Positions 1 to 11,419 of a stretch of DNA of 64,000 nucleotides are shown here, one piece after another. The position numbers were made by a program, and so were the translations under genes. The DNA is taken from positions 56,992,287-57,056,286 of the forward strand of contig OZ038487.1 in assembly GCA_964036315.1 (NCBI GenBank). The letters run 5' to 3'. The notes beneath the pieces are model-generated. The model worked only from the letters and a program-made list of their open reading frames with translations, had not been told where the DNA came from and made no database searches. How positions within the stretch are numbered: the stretch's first letter is position 1; each line of letters opens with the position of its first letter. This DNA is from Acanthosepion esculentum (Eukaryota > Mollusca > Cephalopoda > Sepiida > Sepiidae).

Positions 1-310
1 AAAATCGAGATGCGAGATCTTCAAAGCGCGGATGAAGAAGGCGATAATGTAAAGTGATGAAAACTTTCGCGATCAGGTGCACTCGGTTGGGGGTAAGGCG
101 TCATTATCGCGTGCGTACCCCAGACACCCACATAAATTCCTTACAGCAATCAAAACTCTGAAGACAAAGTCTTGTTCAATAGCAGGTTTATTGAAAGTCA
201 AAAGGCTGAAACTAGAAAATGAAATAAATACCGTACGAATAATAAAATAAAAAAGTAAATAAAAAAAAGGGAAAGAAGAAATATGATAAAAGGGCCAAGT
301 ACTGTACATA

Positions 311-872
311 CACCCTTGTGCAAATTAATTGAAACAGCCGCTTTAGTTTCCTTTCTTTCGCCATACGGTCAGTTTTAGACCCACTGGAGTGACAGGGTGG
401 AATCGATTTCTATTTTCCCCCCAGATTAGGTCATTTGCAGTGGTGTGCAGTAATATGAATCTATTTTCGGGATGTATGATGAAATTTGTTGGCCTTGAAA
501 AATATTGCGTCATCCGTGATTGTATTAGATTATCATCACATCCAGACACTATTGTCTCAACTGTCTGTTAGTTGTCCTACGTCCATTGTCTGCGATGGAC
601 GTTACTCCAAGGAAGCGTACGAAAATTGTAACGCTGCACGAACACACTGGCAAGCCTTACCCGTGAGCAAATCAAAGTACTATAAACTGGCCCGGAAAAT
701 CTCCTGATTTAAATCCAGTCGAGAATCTGTGGTCAGTCTGCAAGTAACAACTTCCTGGTTTGGACATACGAATTACTAATATGTGTACTGGGTAATGTTT
801 CATTGGAAAAATAGGAAAAGAAAAGTAATAACGGAATTATTCATTTTGTTTCAATTAATTTGCACAAGGGTG
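311..872 (+). mobile_element. Tc1-like DNA transposon, internally deleted (MITE-like)
   Basis: Flanked by TA dinucleotides (309-310 and 873-874). The two ends are 26-bp perfect terminal inverted repeats beginning CACCCTTGTGCAAATTAATT. Inside, a + strand stretch near 592-660 reads like a Tc1 N-terminal helix-turn-helix (MDVTPRKRTKIVTLHEHTGK). It is joined almost directly to the DD34E-type block WPGKSPDLNPVENLW at 688-735. The catalytic middle is missing, so this is a dead, deletion-derived copy. Confidence 0.85.
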
Positions 873-1262
873 TAACTCTGAGACGGAAGGGCTTAAATAG
901 GCAAAGGATGTCGGAAATAGTTTGCTTACAGAAATATGTTATAAAGTTTACAATAATAAGTCTAGATAAAGGAAGAAAGTTACGTGAAGTTACAGTAAGA
1001 CACTGTATAAGATCAGTCAACACGTGGAGAAAGGGTTTCTACATAAAGAAGTACAGCACCAAAAATGAATGTATACAAAGTGGCTAGCTTAAATGAATGT
1101 TTAAATAATAATAATAATAAGATATTAAATGAAAACAATGCTTAGATAAAAAGTCTAAGATGTTATATATCGGCGATGATATCATTTAGGCGTAGCGTTA
1201 GGAAGATTTTGCTATTTCCTGCAGGTATCAGATATCTCTTTCCCTGACAGTGGATCCTAATA

Positions 1263-1505
1263 ATGTTATGGACTCCAAAAGAAATTATATACGTAGTGGA
1301 AGCATACTTCACTAGCCAAGGATCCATCGTTGTTGCCCAAAGGAAATTCCGACAGCATTTTGAAAAGAGAAGGCACCATCCCGAAAGGAGATCCAGCGTG
1401 CTGATGCAAACACCCTTAAGTCAATCGATGCCAGCTATGTTTGACATGAGAGAGCGTGCTCGTGCATGTTCTCTTCGTCGTGGTGAGCATCTCAAATCTT
1501 AGATG
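1263..1505 (+). pseudogene. Mariner-type transposase relic (DUF4817-like N-terminus joined to C-terminus)
   Basis: The start reads MLWTPKEIIYVVEAYFTSQG, then a RKFRQHFE motif, typical of the DUF4817 helix-turn-helix that begins many mariner-like transposases. The end (near 1440-1500) reads RERARACSLRRGEHLKS and stops, resembling the usual C-terminal ending of that class. About 250 codons of catalytic domain are absent between them. I could not define terminal repeats. It is related in type to, but clearly different from, the copy at 49054-49814. Confidence 0.55.
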
Positions 1506-1677
1506 ATATGTTGAACTCTTGTATATCAGTTATCTAATAAATATAATCGGTACTCATGTCATCTCTATAATCCAAGATACTTGCATTTAAAATGTGTCCC
1601 AATCATTATGGGAAACCATCAGTCACTGTGTGTTTATCTAAATCTAAAAATAAACACGCTAAAATTCACCTTCATCT

Positions 1678-1800
1678 CTGCCGACGGCTTACTGGTAGAA
1701 GTTCCGACTGACGCAAATTCAGTCTGGTTTCGATCCTAGCTAGAGGCAACCGGACGTCTAGCCACACTGATGAGCTGTGAATATATATATATATTTAATT
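1678..1800 (+). mobile_element. tRNA-like SINE/Penelope end fragment
   Basis: A tRNA-like stretch has a box A-like part (ggcttactggtagaagttcc) and box B-like GGTTTCGATCC at 1725-1740. It is followed by a CTGATGA box near 1768, which then runs into a TA repeat, so no second hammerhead box survives. Best read as a truncated retroelement end, not a tRNA gene. Confidence 0.4.
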
Positions 1801-1952
1801 AAATTCTAGTTTCTTACCATTGCGCGATTTCATGTGAAACATGAAGTCAAAGAAGGCTAAGAAAGAAGAATTTAACTAAATATTTATATTTAACAGATTC
1901 GTGTTATACATCGATGACTTTCGTCAATTATACTCCGTCTGCAAGATCTTAA

Positions 1953-1953
<1 letters not shown>

Positions 1954-1996
<43 letters not shown>

Positions 1997-2010
1997 GTAT
2001 GTATATATAT
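1954..2010. repeat. (CA)n-(TA)n microsatellite
   Basis: About 14 CA units followed by TA/TG-rich repeats. A similar shorter repeat lies at 2606-2645. Confidence 0.9.
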
Positions 2011-2159
2011 GCGTGTTTGTGTCTTAATAGTATACACGTTATATTTAGGGTGTACACGTGTTTCAGTAAACATTCCTGGTTTTTTTAAACAGTGAAATTA
2101 ATACCTATCGATTTCCTTTTCTAATATCTAAAACTTTGTGAAAGAGAAACACTTAAAAA

Positions 2160-2420
2160 ATAATTTCATTTATTTGTGATTAAGTCCTGAAGGTTTCATT
2201 GAAATCCGACAATTATCTGATTTTTGCAAGAATTTCCAAAATCAGTGGGTTTTCAACCGTAAAAGACATCAAAGTTTCGATATTAATATATGGTCACCCG
2301 CTGACACAAGAAAAACAAGATTTTTAACCAAAATTTCGAAGGTTCGAAAAAGGATAAAAAATATAATTTAATAATAAAAAGAAATCCTTTTAGGCAATTG
2401 GCTAAAGTTAAAAAATTTGA
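2160..2420 (-). repeat. Family B AT-rich interspersed repeat (fragment)
   Basis: The reverse complement aligns by eye, in order, with 57140-57370: the poly-A/T tract with 'taatcctttttagaac', the 'gtgtcaacgggtgaccat' block and the 'cagataattgtc...ttcaggact' block. No coding potential was seen. Its class is unknown. Confidence 0.6.
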
Positions 2421-2465
2421 CCCTGATGATGAACGATGACGTTCGAAAGTACGTTGTCTTTTGGA
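2421..2465 (+). ncRNA. Hammerhead-like ribozyme core, + strand
   Basis: CTGATGA (2423-2429), a single T, a perfect 5-bp stem GAACG/CGTTC (2431-2435 and 2440-2444) with ATGA loop, then GAAAG (2445-2449). This matches the order of hammerhead conserved boxes, CUGAUGA - stem II - GAAA. One base more than canonical lies before stem II, and the GAAAC position carries G. The downstream sequence to 2640 resembles a Penelope-like element end. Cleavage site and stem I are not resolved. Confidence 0.4.
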
Positions 2466-3027
2466 AAATATATATACCAATATAATTTTGAAATAAAAAG
2501 TCTCATTCGAAAATATGAGAAAGTACAAAAGAAAATCAGCAGGACTAAGTTGTCTTTGGCGTTTAATACAACGTGTTTAAAAGAAAGGATGCTGCCTAAG
2601 TACACACATATATATATATTTATATATGTGTGAGTGTGTGTGTGTAAAGAAAGAGATATTATGGCGCTGTAAATAGTCTTTAGACCTAAATATTACAGTG
2701 AAAACATTTTATGTGCTTTAGTCTCGGTTTCTGAATAAAAGTAGTTTTAATAGCGTTTACTTGAAAGAGAATCAAGGATGAAAAAGGTTTGAGCCAAACA
2801 AATGCATATATTTCTACATAAATAGACATCGGTGTCAGAATTAAGATAAAACTAGACAATTTGGACTCTCATGAAATCACAGTGTGATCAGAAGTGTGTT
2901 TCAAAAACTTCGGCAATGGATTGAGAAAGCTAAACAAATACAAGCGATGTTCAAAAAATAAGGTACAAGCAATCATTCATGCAACATTTTTTATAACTAT
3001 ATAAACAAAACTTCTTTTATATACAGT

Positions 3028-3300
3028 GTCCTTTCAGAACGTGGATGGCTCTCCACAAATTGCGATTATTTGTAGCTCGAGGAAACGTTTTTCCCTTATT
3101 ATCTCTTCCAGACTCTGTTCTGCCTTCCATTTACATAAGTTCGTTAGCTTGGTTACGCGCTGCTTCTTCTTGCTCTACTTTCCCTGAATCCGGTGAGTGT
3201 CAAATTCTTCAAGCCATCTTTTCTCATTCTGTGTCTCAGAATTTTCAACCATTATTTTCTGATTCTAAGTAAAAATTTCCTTTCTGTTACCATTTTCTTA
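3028..3300 (-). mobile_element. RTE-like LINE, 3' end fragment
   Basis: The reverse complement shares the 3' terminal arrangement of the copies at 9110, 34355 and 45285, ending in the 'tggagagcc...gaaaggac' block at 3028-3060. The reading frame is destroyed. Confidence 0.65.
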
Positions 3301-3389
3301 AAACAAACAAAAAACAAACACCCACTTTAAGGTCAACAAGGAAACTTTGTTTTAAGAGAAGTTGATACAAGATGACCCCAATATGTGCC

Positions 3390-3750
3390 GGGTTTGCCTT
3401 AAGAGATAACAAAGTAAATTTTGCATTCAGTATCACACCAGAGCATCAGAGAAGCCAGGTGAATCAGAGGGTTGACCTGAATGGTTGCCTCATAGCCATC
3501 ATATGCAGATATGAGTGACTGACACCGGCATGTAAATATGAGGTCGACCCAGCCGCGCTTAGGATATGCAGATGTGTAGACAGTGGGATGACTGCATACA
3601 TATAAGCGCCTCATCTGAGAGTGAAAAAGTGTCTCTCACATCCTTGCGAGATGAAGAATCCACGTTTGGAGAAACCCACAAAGCTGCATACCATTATGCC
3701 AATATTAATAGACGAAACCCAGAAGTGAATAAACGATAATTATTTTTACA
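3390..3750. other. Unassigned, LTR-like composition
   Basis: More GC-balanced than its surroundings. It has a TATA-like 'acatataagcgcc' at 3598 and an AATAAA at 3729, a spacing reminiscent of a retroviral-type LTR. No matching second copy or TG...CA ends could be fixed, so this is only a possibility. Confidence 0.2.
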
Positions 3751-4060
3751 TAATAATGTACAAGGCTCAAGAGCCACCTGAGGTAGAGGGTTACTGAGTA
3801 AGAATCACAGTTTATGCGGATATGTGGGGAAGATAACAGTTAGCAGTAGACTAGAATAGGCTAAGATTGTAGTCAACGGGGAAGCACCCTCTTAGGAAAC
3901 GGTTTCACAAATCAGCTATTCTAAGGAAGAAGCTGCTCGTGTGGAACTTACACCTCACCAATGGAATACGAAGGGAATGAGGGCGATTCGTTACACTGTG
4001 ATTGCTGGATGTGAAAGAATTAGAAAGCAGAGACATTAAGGAGCGAGAGCAATAGAAGAG
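3750..4060 (-). mobile_element. Jockey/CR1-like LINE, 3' end of ORF2 and tail
   Basis: On the minus strand the sequence reads a decayed ORF2 C-terminus (FHTSSFFPRIAD, WNRFLRGCFPVDYNLSLF). The 3' tail follows, with the 'ctctacctcaggtggctcttgagccttgta' pattern shared with 18340, 29790 and 52020. Only the extreme 3' end is present, as usual for 5'-truncated LINEs. Confidence 0.7.
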
Positions 4061-4199
4061 TATTCAGGAAGGCGGTAGATAACGATAGACATTGCATTTA
4101 AATTTTTGAAGATCAAAATTGTCTGGAAAGCATGGACCCAGAATAAAGTTCTACCAGTGAGAAGTACGAGAAAAGAAAAACAGTCACCGAAAAGCTGCC

Positions 4200-4900
4200 C
4201 TGAAACATAAAATAAGAAAATGCAATAAAACTAAGACATTGTTTAATTAGAAAAGGTTTTAATTGCTTTTACGAATAAGATATATTTTGGACATTATTGT
4301 TTTAAGAAAAATATTTTTTCGATGAGTAATGAATTTTTACAAGAATTTTTTTCATTTTTAAAAAATTTTTAATTAGAATAATTTATAAAGTTTTAAATTC
4401 CTAAATTACTTTGTCCCCGTTAGGGAATATTATTATTAAGTAAAATATATATTTACTAATCATAGATGGAAAAGCTTTGTACAAATCTTCAAACATCAAT
4501 ATTTTAAAAAGAATTTTGAATTTTTTGTAGGTGTATAAACGTACGGATTTTTGCAGATACAGTTGATCATACACGACATTGATAGGAAATATATGAGATA
4601 ATCATAGTACATTTAAAGCTGAAGTATCTAAAATTCAATAAAACATTAGATTGCGGAGAATATTTTCCTACATTTTTAAGATTACTGGGTACTTAAAAAT
4701 TATATTAAAAAAATTCTCATGTTATATTCATCAATTATTTTTTTACAGATATAACCACCATAGAAAAACATTAGATAAACTTCCATCTGTCATTCAATCT
4801 GTCAGTATGTCAACAATCTTAAATAAACAGCTACCGCCGTGTTTAAAAATGCATTTCTGCGATATTTTAAACTTAAAGTAAGGAATATTTGTTTCAAATC
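4200..4900 (+). repeat. Family B AT-rich repeat (3' part)
   Basis: Shares 'aatgcaataaaactaagacatt' and 'ttttaattgctttta.gaataagatatat' with 16070-16145, and 'aaaaagaattttgaattttttgtaggtgtataaa' with 54530-54565. No coding features were seen. Confidence 0.6.
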
Positions 4901-5315
4901 AGATTAATTATACTTTGGATCAGCTAATATTCCTCAAATAAAGTACCAGAAAAGTATATTTTATTTTTGGAAGTTTTTTTTAATAAAGAGAATTACATTT
5001 GCGATGAAAGATGGCTAAAATAGTACTAATGAGCTATTTTAGTAAAAAACAATTTCCTTCCACTCAATTGAAATTATTTTAAAATCAGTTTTGAAATACA
5101 CCAAAATATTTTGCTTATTAGCTTAAAATTAAAACTAAAATAACAGGTTCAATTAAGCTTTTTCATTTTCGAAAATTCATTTAAAACCCCACCGATTTGT
5201 TGCCAGTCAGAGTTTCTACAACTGTGCTATCTTCATTCGACATAATGAGGCAGCTAAATCTAGTTGTTTTTTTTTTTACAAATATAAACAAATGTCAAAT
5301 ATATATACATATAAA

Positions 5316-5357
<42 letters not shown>

Positions 5358-5576
5358 GAATCATAGCTTAAAATTTTTCACTAAACTCACTAACCAAAAT
5401 TAAACCAAACGCCCAAGTTTGAATGGTGTGAATCCGTACTTGGCCAGTCAAAGAACTTCTGAATACACGTTATGTATGTTTTGACTACTGTATTTAAAAA
5501 AAAATAAAAACAAAAATACTAAAGAACTTTGGATTATTACCCTAACGGTTCTTTCCTATTTTTCTATATATTTGCA
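4901..5576. other. Unassigned AT-rich DNA with (TA)n at 5316-5355
   Basis: Apart from a roughly 19-unit TA repeat, no gene, LINE or SINE motif was recognised. Confidence 0.6.
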
Positions 5577-5690
<114 letters not shown>

Positions 5691-5799
5691 GGGGAGAATA
5701 TATTTTCTAAATACTCCTCTAACACCGACTTAACCATTTGTCACTTCAAAACTCAGCACTGACAGCAAAACACCCGATGCGCACCACATCTCTTTCTCA

Positions 5800-6130
5800 T
5801 TTTCAACTCGACATCTGTCACGTGTTCCAGCACGTGACAAAAACTAAAATGCCGAGTATGCGTTGTTTGGGCAAGGAAGATCACTCAAAGAACTTTTTTT
5901 CAATGAGTCTGCCATGTTTAATTACTGGTCGCACAATAGGGTCCGCCATTTTCGTGTGAATGTATCAGTGACTATAAAGATGGCTGACGTTACACAACCG
6001 ATCCTGGATGATGTACACGCAACATCATTGGCTATTGTGTACGTCTATGCGAATGTATGTACGCCGGAGACGGTGGGCATATTCAGAAAATGACGGGAGG
6101 TGGTAGCTGAGTGAGCAGGGTGTCATTGAG
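5800..6130 (+). promoter_or_regulatory. Promoter-like patch (E-boxes, CRE-like and YY1-like motifs)
   Basis: Unusually CpG-containing for this window. Two CACGTG E-boxes sit 14 bp apart (5820 and 5832). A CGCCATTTT (YY1-like) lies near 5944, AAGATGGC near 5978 and TGACGTTAC near 5986. A donor-like gagtgagc lies at 6109. This combination is common at starts of ubiquitously expressed animal genes, but no gene is attached. It could be an upstream non-coding exon or an LTR or other repeat promoter. Confidence 0.3.
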
Positions 6131-6680
6131 GAAGAAAAAGAGGAGTCAGCAGAAGTTTTAGTAAACCTGGAAGAAGGTGAACGTTACTGAGACAAAAAGA
6201 AAATGTAAATTGGGAAGAGAGGGTTTGAAAGGGTGAAAAGAAGAACTAGCAATGTTGCAGAAGACGTTCGGGAATAGAAGAAAAGTGAAAAATGAAATTA
6301 TTAGGTAAAGGGAAAAACTAAGTAAATTGTAGTAAAGGAGAAAGTGAGAAAGTATCAGTAAGAGAGAGAAGGAAACGCCGATAGAAGAGAATAGGGAAGA
6401 AGAAAAACAAACAGACAGAAAAGAATAAGGAGTAAAAAAACGAAGGCAAAAAAGAAACAGGAGAACGATACAGAAGGTAAAGGAAATTATAAGAAGGAAT
6501 AGGGGAAAGGAAAATGCGAAGTTGTTGGAATGAATAAAAGATGAAGCCAAAAAGAAGAGAGTGACGTAGATATAGCCTTGAAAAATACCAGGTGGAGATG
6601 AAAGAGTATGAAAAATATAATTAAGATGCGGGCGACAAAATACAGAGACAAAAAAATCGCTGGTGCATGGATAATAAGAA
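6131..6680. repeat. Polypurine-rich tract (+ strand)
   Basis: About 550 bases dominated by A and G on the + strand (gaagaaaaagagg-type sequence). The only long open frame in it (minus strand, 6158-6550) is a Phe/Ser/Leu-rich translation of this bias and is not called a gene. Confidence 0.7.
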
Positions 6681-7284
6681 ATGCAATGATACTTGAGTTC
6701 GTGGTCGTTATCGCCGTGGAGAAACTGACGCTGATGTTTGTATAGCTGTTGTGATGATAATAATTAAAGAAATTATATTAATAAATGAAGATGATGACGA
6801 TGATATTGGAAATGAAGCTGTTGCTATTGTGTTTGTAAGAAATTTGGAGTTTTTGTGTTTAATAATTATCTAGTTTTGCGTGTGAGAGTGTGATGTTATA
6901 GAATTATTAACCTTTTACTTGACATGTAATTTCGCATTGCCTCGGGCCCCCACTGTCAGAATAAAACTTTTCTGTGCTACATTTTCTTTTCGTTTTTTTT
7001 TTTTTTTCAATTATAGTTATGCTTCTATTCCTTCCTAAATCTTTTAAAATCGTACAGATAACATTTCTTATGTGTAAATGGCCTTTACTGTATTTGTCTG
7101 AAGTATTAAATTCTTATGAACACCAGGTGAATTTTTTCAAGAAAATTTACACCAAAATTTGTGGAGGTATTTCAACAATATTGTATGAATTAATTCCCTT
7201 TTCTAATTTTTATTTATTTATTCGGACACATTCTAATTTTTGAGTGTTGGCATATTTTCGATAAGAATGTTTTGGATTCAAAAC
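6681..7284. other. Unassigned
   Basis: Nothing recognised beyond short trinucleotide stretches (gatgatgacgatgat near 6790) and AT-rich sequence. Confidence 0.5.
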
Positions 7285-8515
7285 GAAAAATATTTCTTTT
7301 ATTTTAAAGGCTTTTTATCTTTCTCTGCTTTATATTTAAAAATACTATCGAACGTAGAAGATTCTGGATCACAAATGGTCCCTTTTCCTTATTATATACG
7401 AATTACCTCGTCTTTCTGGGTAAGATAGAGGAATAGTTTCCCGATTTATTCTTCACAGTTCGCAAATCAGAGCATTCTTTCCCCTTTCGGACGTAGAAAA
7501 CCTTAGCACGCCACGGATCCCCTTTCTTTATTATCTGTTAATTATCATGCCTGCCTGAGTAAGATAGAGGAGGAGTTTCCCGATTTATTCTTCACAGTTC
7601 GCAATTCAGAGCAGTTTTTCTTCATTCGGAAGTAGACAAGCTTAGCTCTCCACGTATTGCCTTTCTTCATTATCTAAGAAATATCATGCCTTCCTGGATA
7701 AGATAGAGGAGGAGTTTCCCGATTTATTCTTCAGAGTTCGCAATTCAGAGCAGTTTTTCTTCATTCGGAAGTAGACAACGTTAGCTCTCCACGGATTGCC
7801 TTTCTTCATTATCTATGAAATATCATGCCTTCATGGATAAGATAGAGGAGGAGTTTCCCGGTTTATTCCTCAGGGTTCGCAATTCAGAGCAGTCTTTCCC
7901 CTTTCGGACGTAGAAAAGCTTATCATGCCACGGATCCCGTTTCCTTATTATCTGTTAATTATCATGAGTTCCTAAGTAAGATAGAGGAGGAGTTTCCCGA
8001 TTTAATCTTCACAGTTCGCAATTCAGAGCAGTTTTTCTTCATTCGGAAGTCGAAAACCTTAGCTCTCCACGGATTGCCTTTCTTCATTATCTATGAAATA
8101 TCATGCCTTCCTGGGTAAGATAGAGGGGGAGTTTCCCCATTTATTCCTCACGGTTCGCAAGAAAGAGCAGTCTTTCCAATTTCGGACGTAGAAAACCTTA
8201 GCACGCCACGGATTCCTTTTCTTTATTATCTGTTAATTATCCTGCCTGCCTGGGTAATATAGAGGAGGTGTTTTCCGATTTATTCTTCACAGTTCGCAAT
8301 TCAGAGCAGTTTTTCTTCATTCGGAAGTAGAAAACCTTAGCTCTCCACGGATTGCCTTTCTTCATTGTCTATGAAATATCATGCTTTCCCGGGTAAGATA
8401 GATGAGGAATTTCTCGATTTATTCTTCACGGTTCGCAATTCAGAGCAGTCTTTCTCCTTTCCGACCAAAGCCTGCCTCTGCATATATTCCTTTTCTTATC
8501 TGTGAATTACCATAG
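7285..8515. repeat. Tandem satellite array, exact 139-bp period, about 8-9 monomers
   Basis: The marker gatagag recurs at 7424, 7563, 7702, 7841, 7980, 8119, 8258 (as tatagag) and 8397, a spacing of exactly 139 each time. Monomers fall into two types. Type A has 'cctttcggacgtagaaaa' and 'ctgttaattatcatg'. Type B has 'cattcggaagtaga' and 'ctatgaaatatcatg'. The order is A B B A B A B and a partial A-like unit. A decayed unit precedes the array (7285-7423). The array ends where a minus-strand SINE begins. No coding potential. Confidence 0.95.
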
Positions 8516-8528
8516 GTATTTCTTTTTT

Positions 8529-8915
8529 TGATTGATTGGTTGATTCGTTTTCAGTGGCTGATCAAACCTTTGTAGGTTATTTAATGCCAGAAAATATTTT
8601 TAGATTGTAAAATAGGAGATGGAAAATAATAATAATTTCCTGATAAGTTTTACCAATTAACCCCTAGCCTGGGGAGAAGAGGTGGATTCATAACTTTCTA
8701 TAGGATATTCGCGCGTAAGTGAATGTAACGAATCCAACTGGAATTGGAACTCGGCTCTCCGATTAACAATTACGAGTCATTATACACTACACCACCCGTA
8801 CATCCACGCTTACAGCACCTGGTATTCACAAGTGGTCACTCATCTAGGTACTGACCTGGCTCGGCTCTGCTTAATTTTCGGTGATCCGGTGTTTCGATAT
8901 GATGTGGTTCGTAAA
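8529..8915 (-). mobile_element. Composite SINE with 5S rRNA-derived head (copy 1)
   Basis: Read on the minus strand, 8915-8806 matches 5S rRNA over nearly its whole length, with the internal control region (gtcagtacctagatgagtga) and the end block accaggtgctgtaagc. It is followed at once by a tRNA-like part (tggtgtagtgtataatgac, then box B-like gagttccaattcc) and the body shared with the other SINEs. The end is the 'ggcattaaataacc' type 3' tail. No isolated 5S gene is implied. Confidence 0.85.
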
Positions 8916-8999
8916 CCCACTTTTGTTTGCTATTGGAGTAATTTGCCGTTACATTCTCTAACATTTGAAATTCAGAATTTTCTTTTCTCTATAGAGATC

Positions 9000-9085
9000 C
9001 CAGTCTATTCTGCCATTTAACCCAGTGCTGAGTGAAGAAGAGAAAGGTTTGTGCTTTTCCTAGGGACATTAATATGAAAGTGAGC
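9000..9085 (-). mobile_element. SINE body fragment
   Basis: Resembles the SINE middle on the minus strand: 'attctgccatttaaccca...' and 'cctagggacattaatatgaaagtga' correspond to the bodies at 59690 and 8690. Confidence 0.45.
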
Positions 9086-9109
9086 GCTGTGAGGGCTGGA
9101 CTCATTGGA

Positions 9110-9820
9110 GAGTGAGAAGAAGGGACTAAGTATAAACTACAAGAAGACGGAATGCATGGTCGCCAGTAAGAGGATAAGCCCGAAATGCGATCTGAAGGTT
9201 GGGAACACTAGGATCAAGTAGACGCGGAAGTTTAAATACCTGGGAAGCGTCTTGACAGAGGACGGTAAGTGCGACACTGAGATCCGTAGACGTATTGGGA
9301 TGGCCAAGGACACATTCCAAAACTGAGCAGAGTACTGCGAGACAGGAGGACATCTTTGGTAACAAAGAAAAGAATACTGATCTGTTACGTGACATCTGTC
9401 CTTCCTTACGCCAGCGAATGTTGGACGATTTCCTCAAAGATGAAGAAGAGACTCGAGGCGACGGAGATGTGGTTCTACAGAAGGATGCTAAGAATATCAT
9501 GGACCGAGCATGTGAGCAACGATGGGGTTTTAGAGAGGTTGTAAACAAGGAGGAGGTTTATACTTAATATCAGGACGAGGCAGCTGAAGTTTCTGGGACA
9601 CATAATGAGGAAGGAGGGCCTAGAGAATCTGATACTCACGGGTCGAGTAGAGGGAACGAGAGACAAGGGAAAACAACGCGTGACATAGCTGGCGAGTGGC
9701 TGACAGAACGTGGTCTGAGGGAGAAAGCAGAGAGAAGGAACTTGTTGAGAGCTGCAAGGGATGGAGGGAGGTGGAGTGCCATGATCGCCTACGTTCTGAA
9801 AGGACATGGCACATAAAAAA
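9110..9820 (+). mobile_element. RTE-like LINE, C-terminal ORF2 relic
   Basis: Reads in shifting frames as the RT C-terminal region: KKTECMVASKRISPKCDL, FKYLGSVL, GKCDTEIRRRIGMAKDTF, then MWFYRRMLRISWTEHVSND, QLKFLGHIMRKEGLENL, ending with 'ggacatggcacataa'. Several frameshifts and stops are present. It is the same family as 3028, 10745, 13525, 34355 and 45285. CpG content is higher than in the copies further right, suggesting a different age or methylation history. Confidence 0.85.
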
Positions 9821-10309
9821 GCAAGAGAGAACCGTTACACTATAAGTACATCCAACCATTTTAGAAATAACAAATTCAATCAAACAGATGTCCTATTTCC
9901 ATTCCTTGATGACATTTATGCATACTTTTTTGTTCAATCAACTAATTTTTTTCTCTCTCTGGATTAGACGAGATTAACTTTATCAAGAAAAATTAATGAC
10001 GTTCTCAGAATTATTTTTCCTGAAAATTCTTTTTTTATTAATATCAATGGTCCAGGATAAATGTTTACACTATGCTGTTTCAAATTTTACAATTTCAGAA
10101 ATGCATATCCAGCTAGCAGGAATGTAAGAAGCTCATGAAGCACCAATCTTTAAGGGTTCTTCCTTTTTTCGTACCAATACGTAACACATATGAATTTCTT
10201 TTCAGTCTGGTTTTAAGTTCACAGTTATCTTTCTATTATACTGCTTGGCATAACAAGGCTAAAAATTTCAGTTTACCCTGTAATTTGAATCCAGATTTTT
10301 TTCCCTTTT

Positions 10310-10400
10310 TTTTATACTGGCTAGCACACAAGGCAGGAGAGCTCAGTCTACCTTGCTATTTTATCAATAGCTGGATGAAGATAGATTGCCGAGATGTGAA
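10310..10400 (-). mobile_element. SINE body fragment
   Basis: 'cagtctaccttgctattttatcaatagctggatgaag' corresponds to the minus-strand SINE middle seen at 14670-14700. Both ends are unclear. Confidence 0.4.
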
Positions 10401-10429
10401 TGAAACAGAATCGGTGAGTGTTTGAATTC

Positions 10430-10740
10430 GGTTGTTTCCGCGTTAATAAATCCTACGATACCCTCGCATCCACCCGTCAATAGTGAGTGCTCGACAGGCA
10501 TTTCTCTCTTTTTTTCAACGATAGATTTTTGGTATTTTTTTTTATGGATAGAAATTATATTAATATAATATTCGATAACCTGCTTTAAAATTTCGTCAGT
10601 TATTACCGAAAGTAATGGAGTGTTTTTTTTTTGTTCTCCTGATAATCTTGCAAATTCTTATAAAGTAAGATGGGGTGCTGAAAGTTATCAGTTCAATCCA
10701 CTTTCCAAAATCAGTATTTTAATGATCAAACATTCATCTT
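10430..10740. other. Unassigned AT-rich DNA
   Basis: No recognised motif. Confidence 0.5.
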
Positions 10741-10744
10741 CTAC

Positions 10745-11135
10745 TATGTTCCGCGTCCCTTCAGGACATGGATGATCATGGCTCTCCACAACTTCTTATC
10801 CTTTGTGGCCCATAGCAGTTTTTCTCACTTTGCTAAAACTCCCAACTCCCGTTTCAACATCTATAGACACAAACTTATCAGGTAGGTATCTCGTTGCCTT
10901 CCTCTGTATCTCTTGTCCTCAATATGCCCAGTGAGGGTTAACATTTTTAAGTCCGCCTTATTATTTGTCTAAGGGATTTTAGCTGTCTTTTCCTGATTCT
11001 GAGTATAAGTGTTCTTCTTTTTGTTGATATTTTTTAAGACTTCATTGTGGCTTCCCGTTATGTCCATGGAATTCTCAGTTACAATATTGATTTTCAGAAG
11101 GACGCCTGGTCGAGAACTTTTCAGCACATTCTTGT
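10745..11135 (-). mobile_element. RTE-like LINE 3' fragment followed by MITE-end motif
   Basis: The minus strand matches the LINE 3' end: 'atggctctccacaacttcttatcctttg' on the + strand is shared with 13560 and 46290. At 11105-11135 a 'gagaacttttcagca' motif occurs, the same as the MITE ends near 33490 and 46388. Confidence 0.6.
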
Positions 11136-11419
11136 AAAATTCTTGTATTCACTACAGGATGCTGTTTGAATATATGGTACAATCCAACTAATATGTCAAA
11201 TGCCTTCATTTGCGTCAATAAAATCCTTGATTTATTTAAAGAATAAAGAATATTTTTATTCAGTAATTATTTTAAAAAAATTATTTATGTTCTTCAGTAG
11301 CCTCATCAGATCAGGACTGTCATATGGATATCATGCATAGCGCCAGATTCGTTCAGAAAAAAACTAAACTGTCAACTGTAAGAAACAACTTTCACAGATC
11401 AATGATTAAGAATGGCTTC

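Noticed and set aside
6158..6550. 130-residue minus-strand open frame
   Set aside because: Phe/Ser/Leu-rich translation of a polypurine tract. No domain, and an expected artefact of strand composition.
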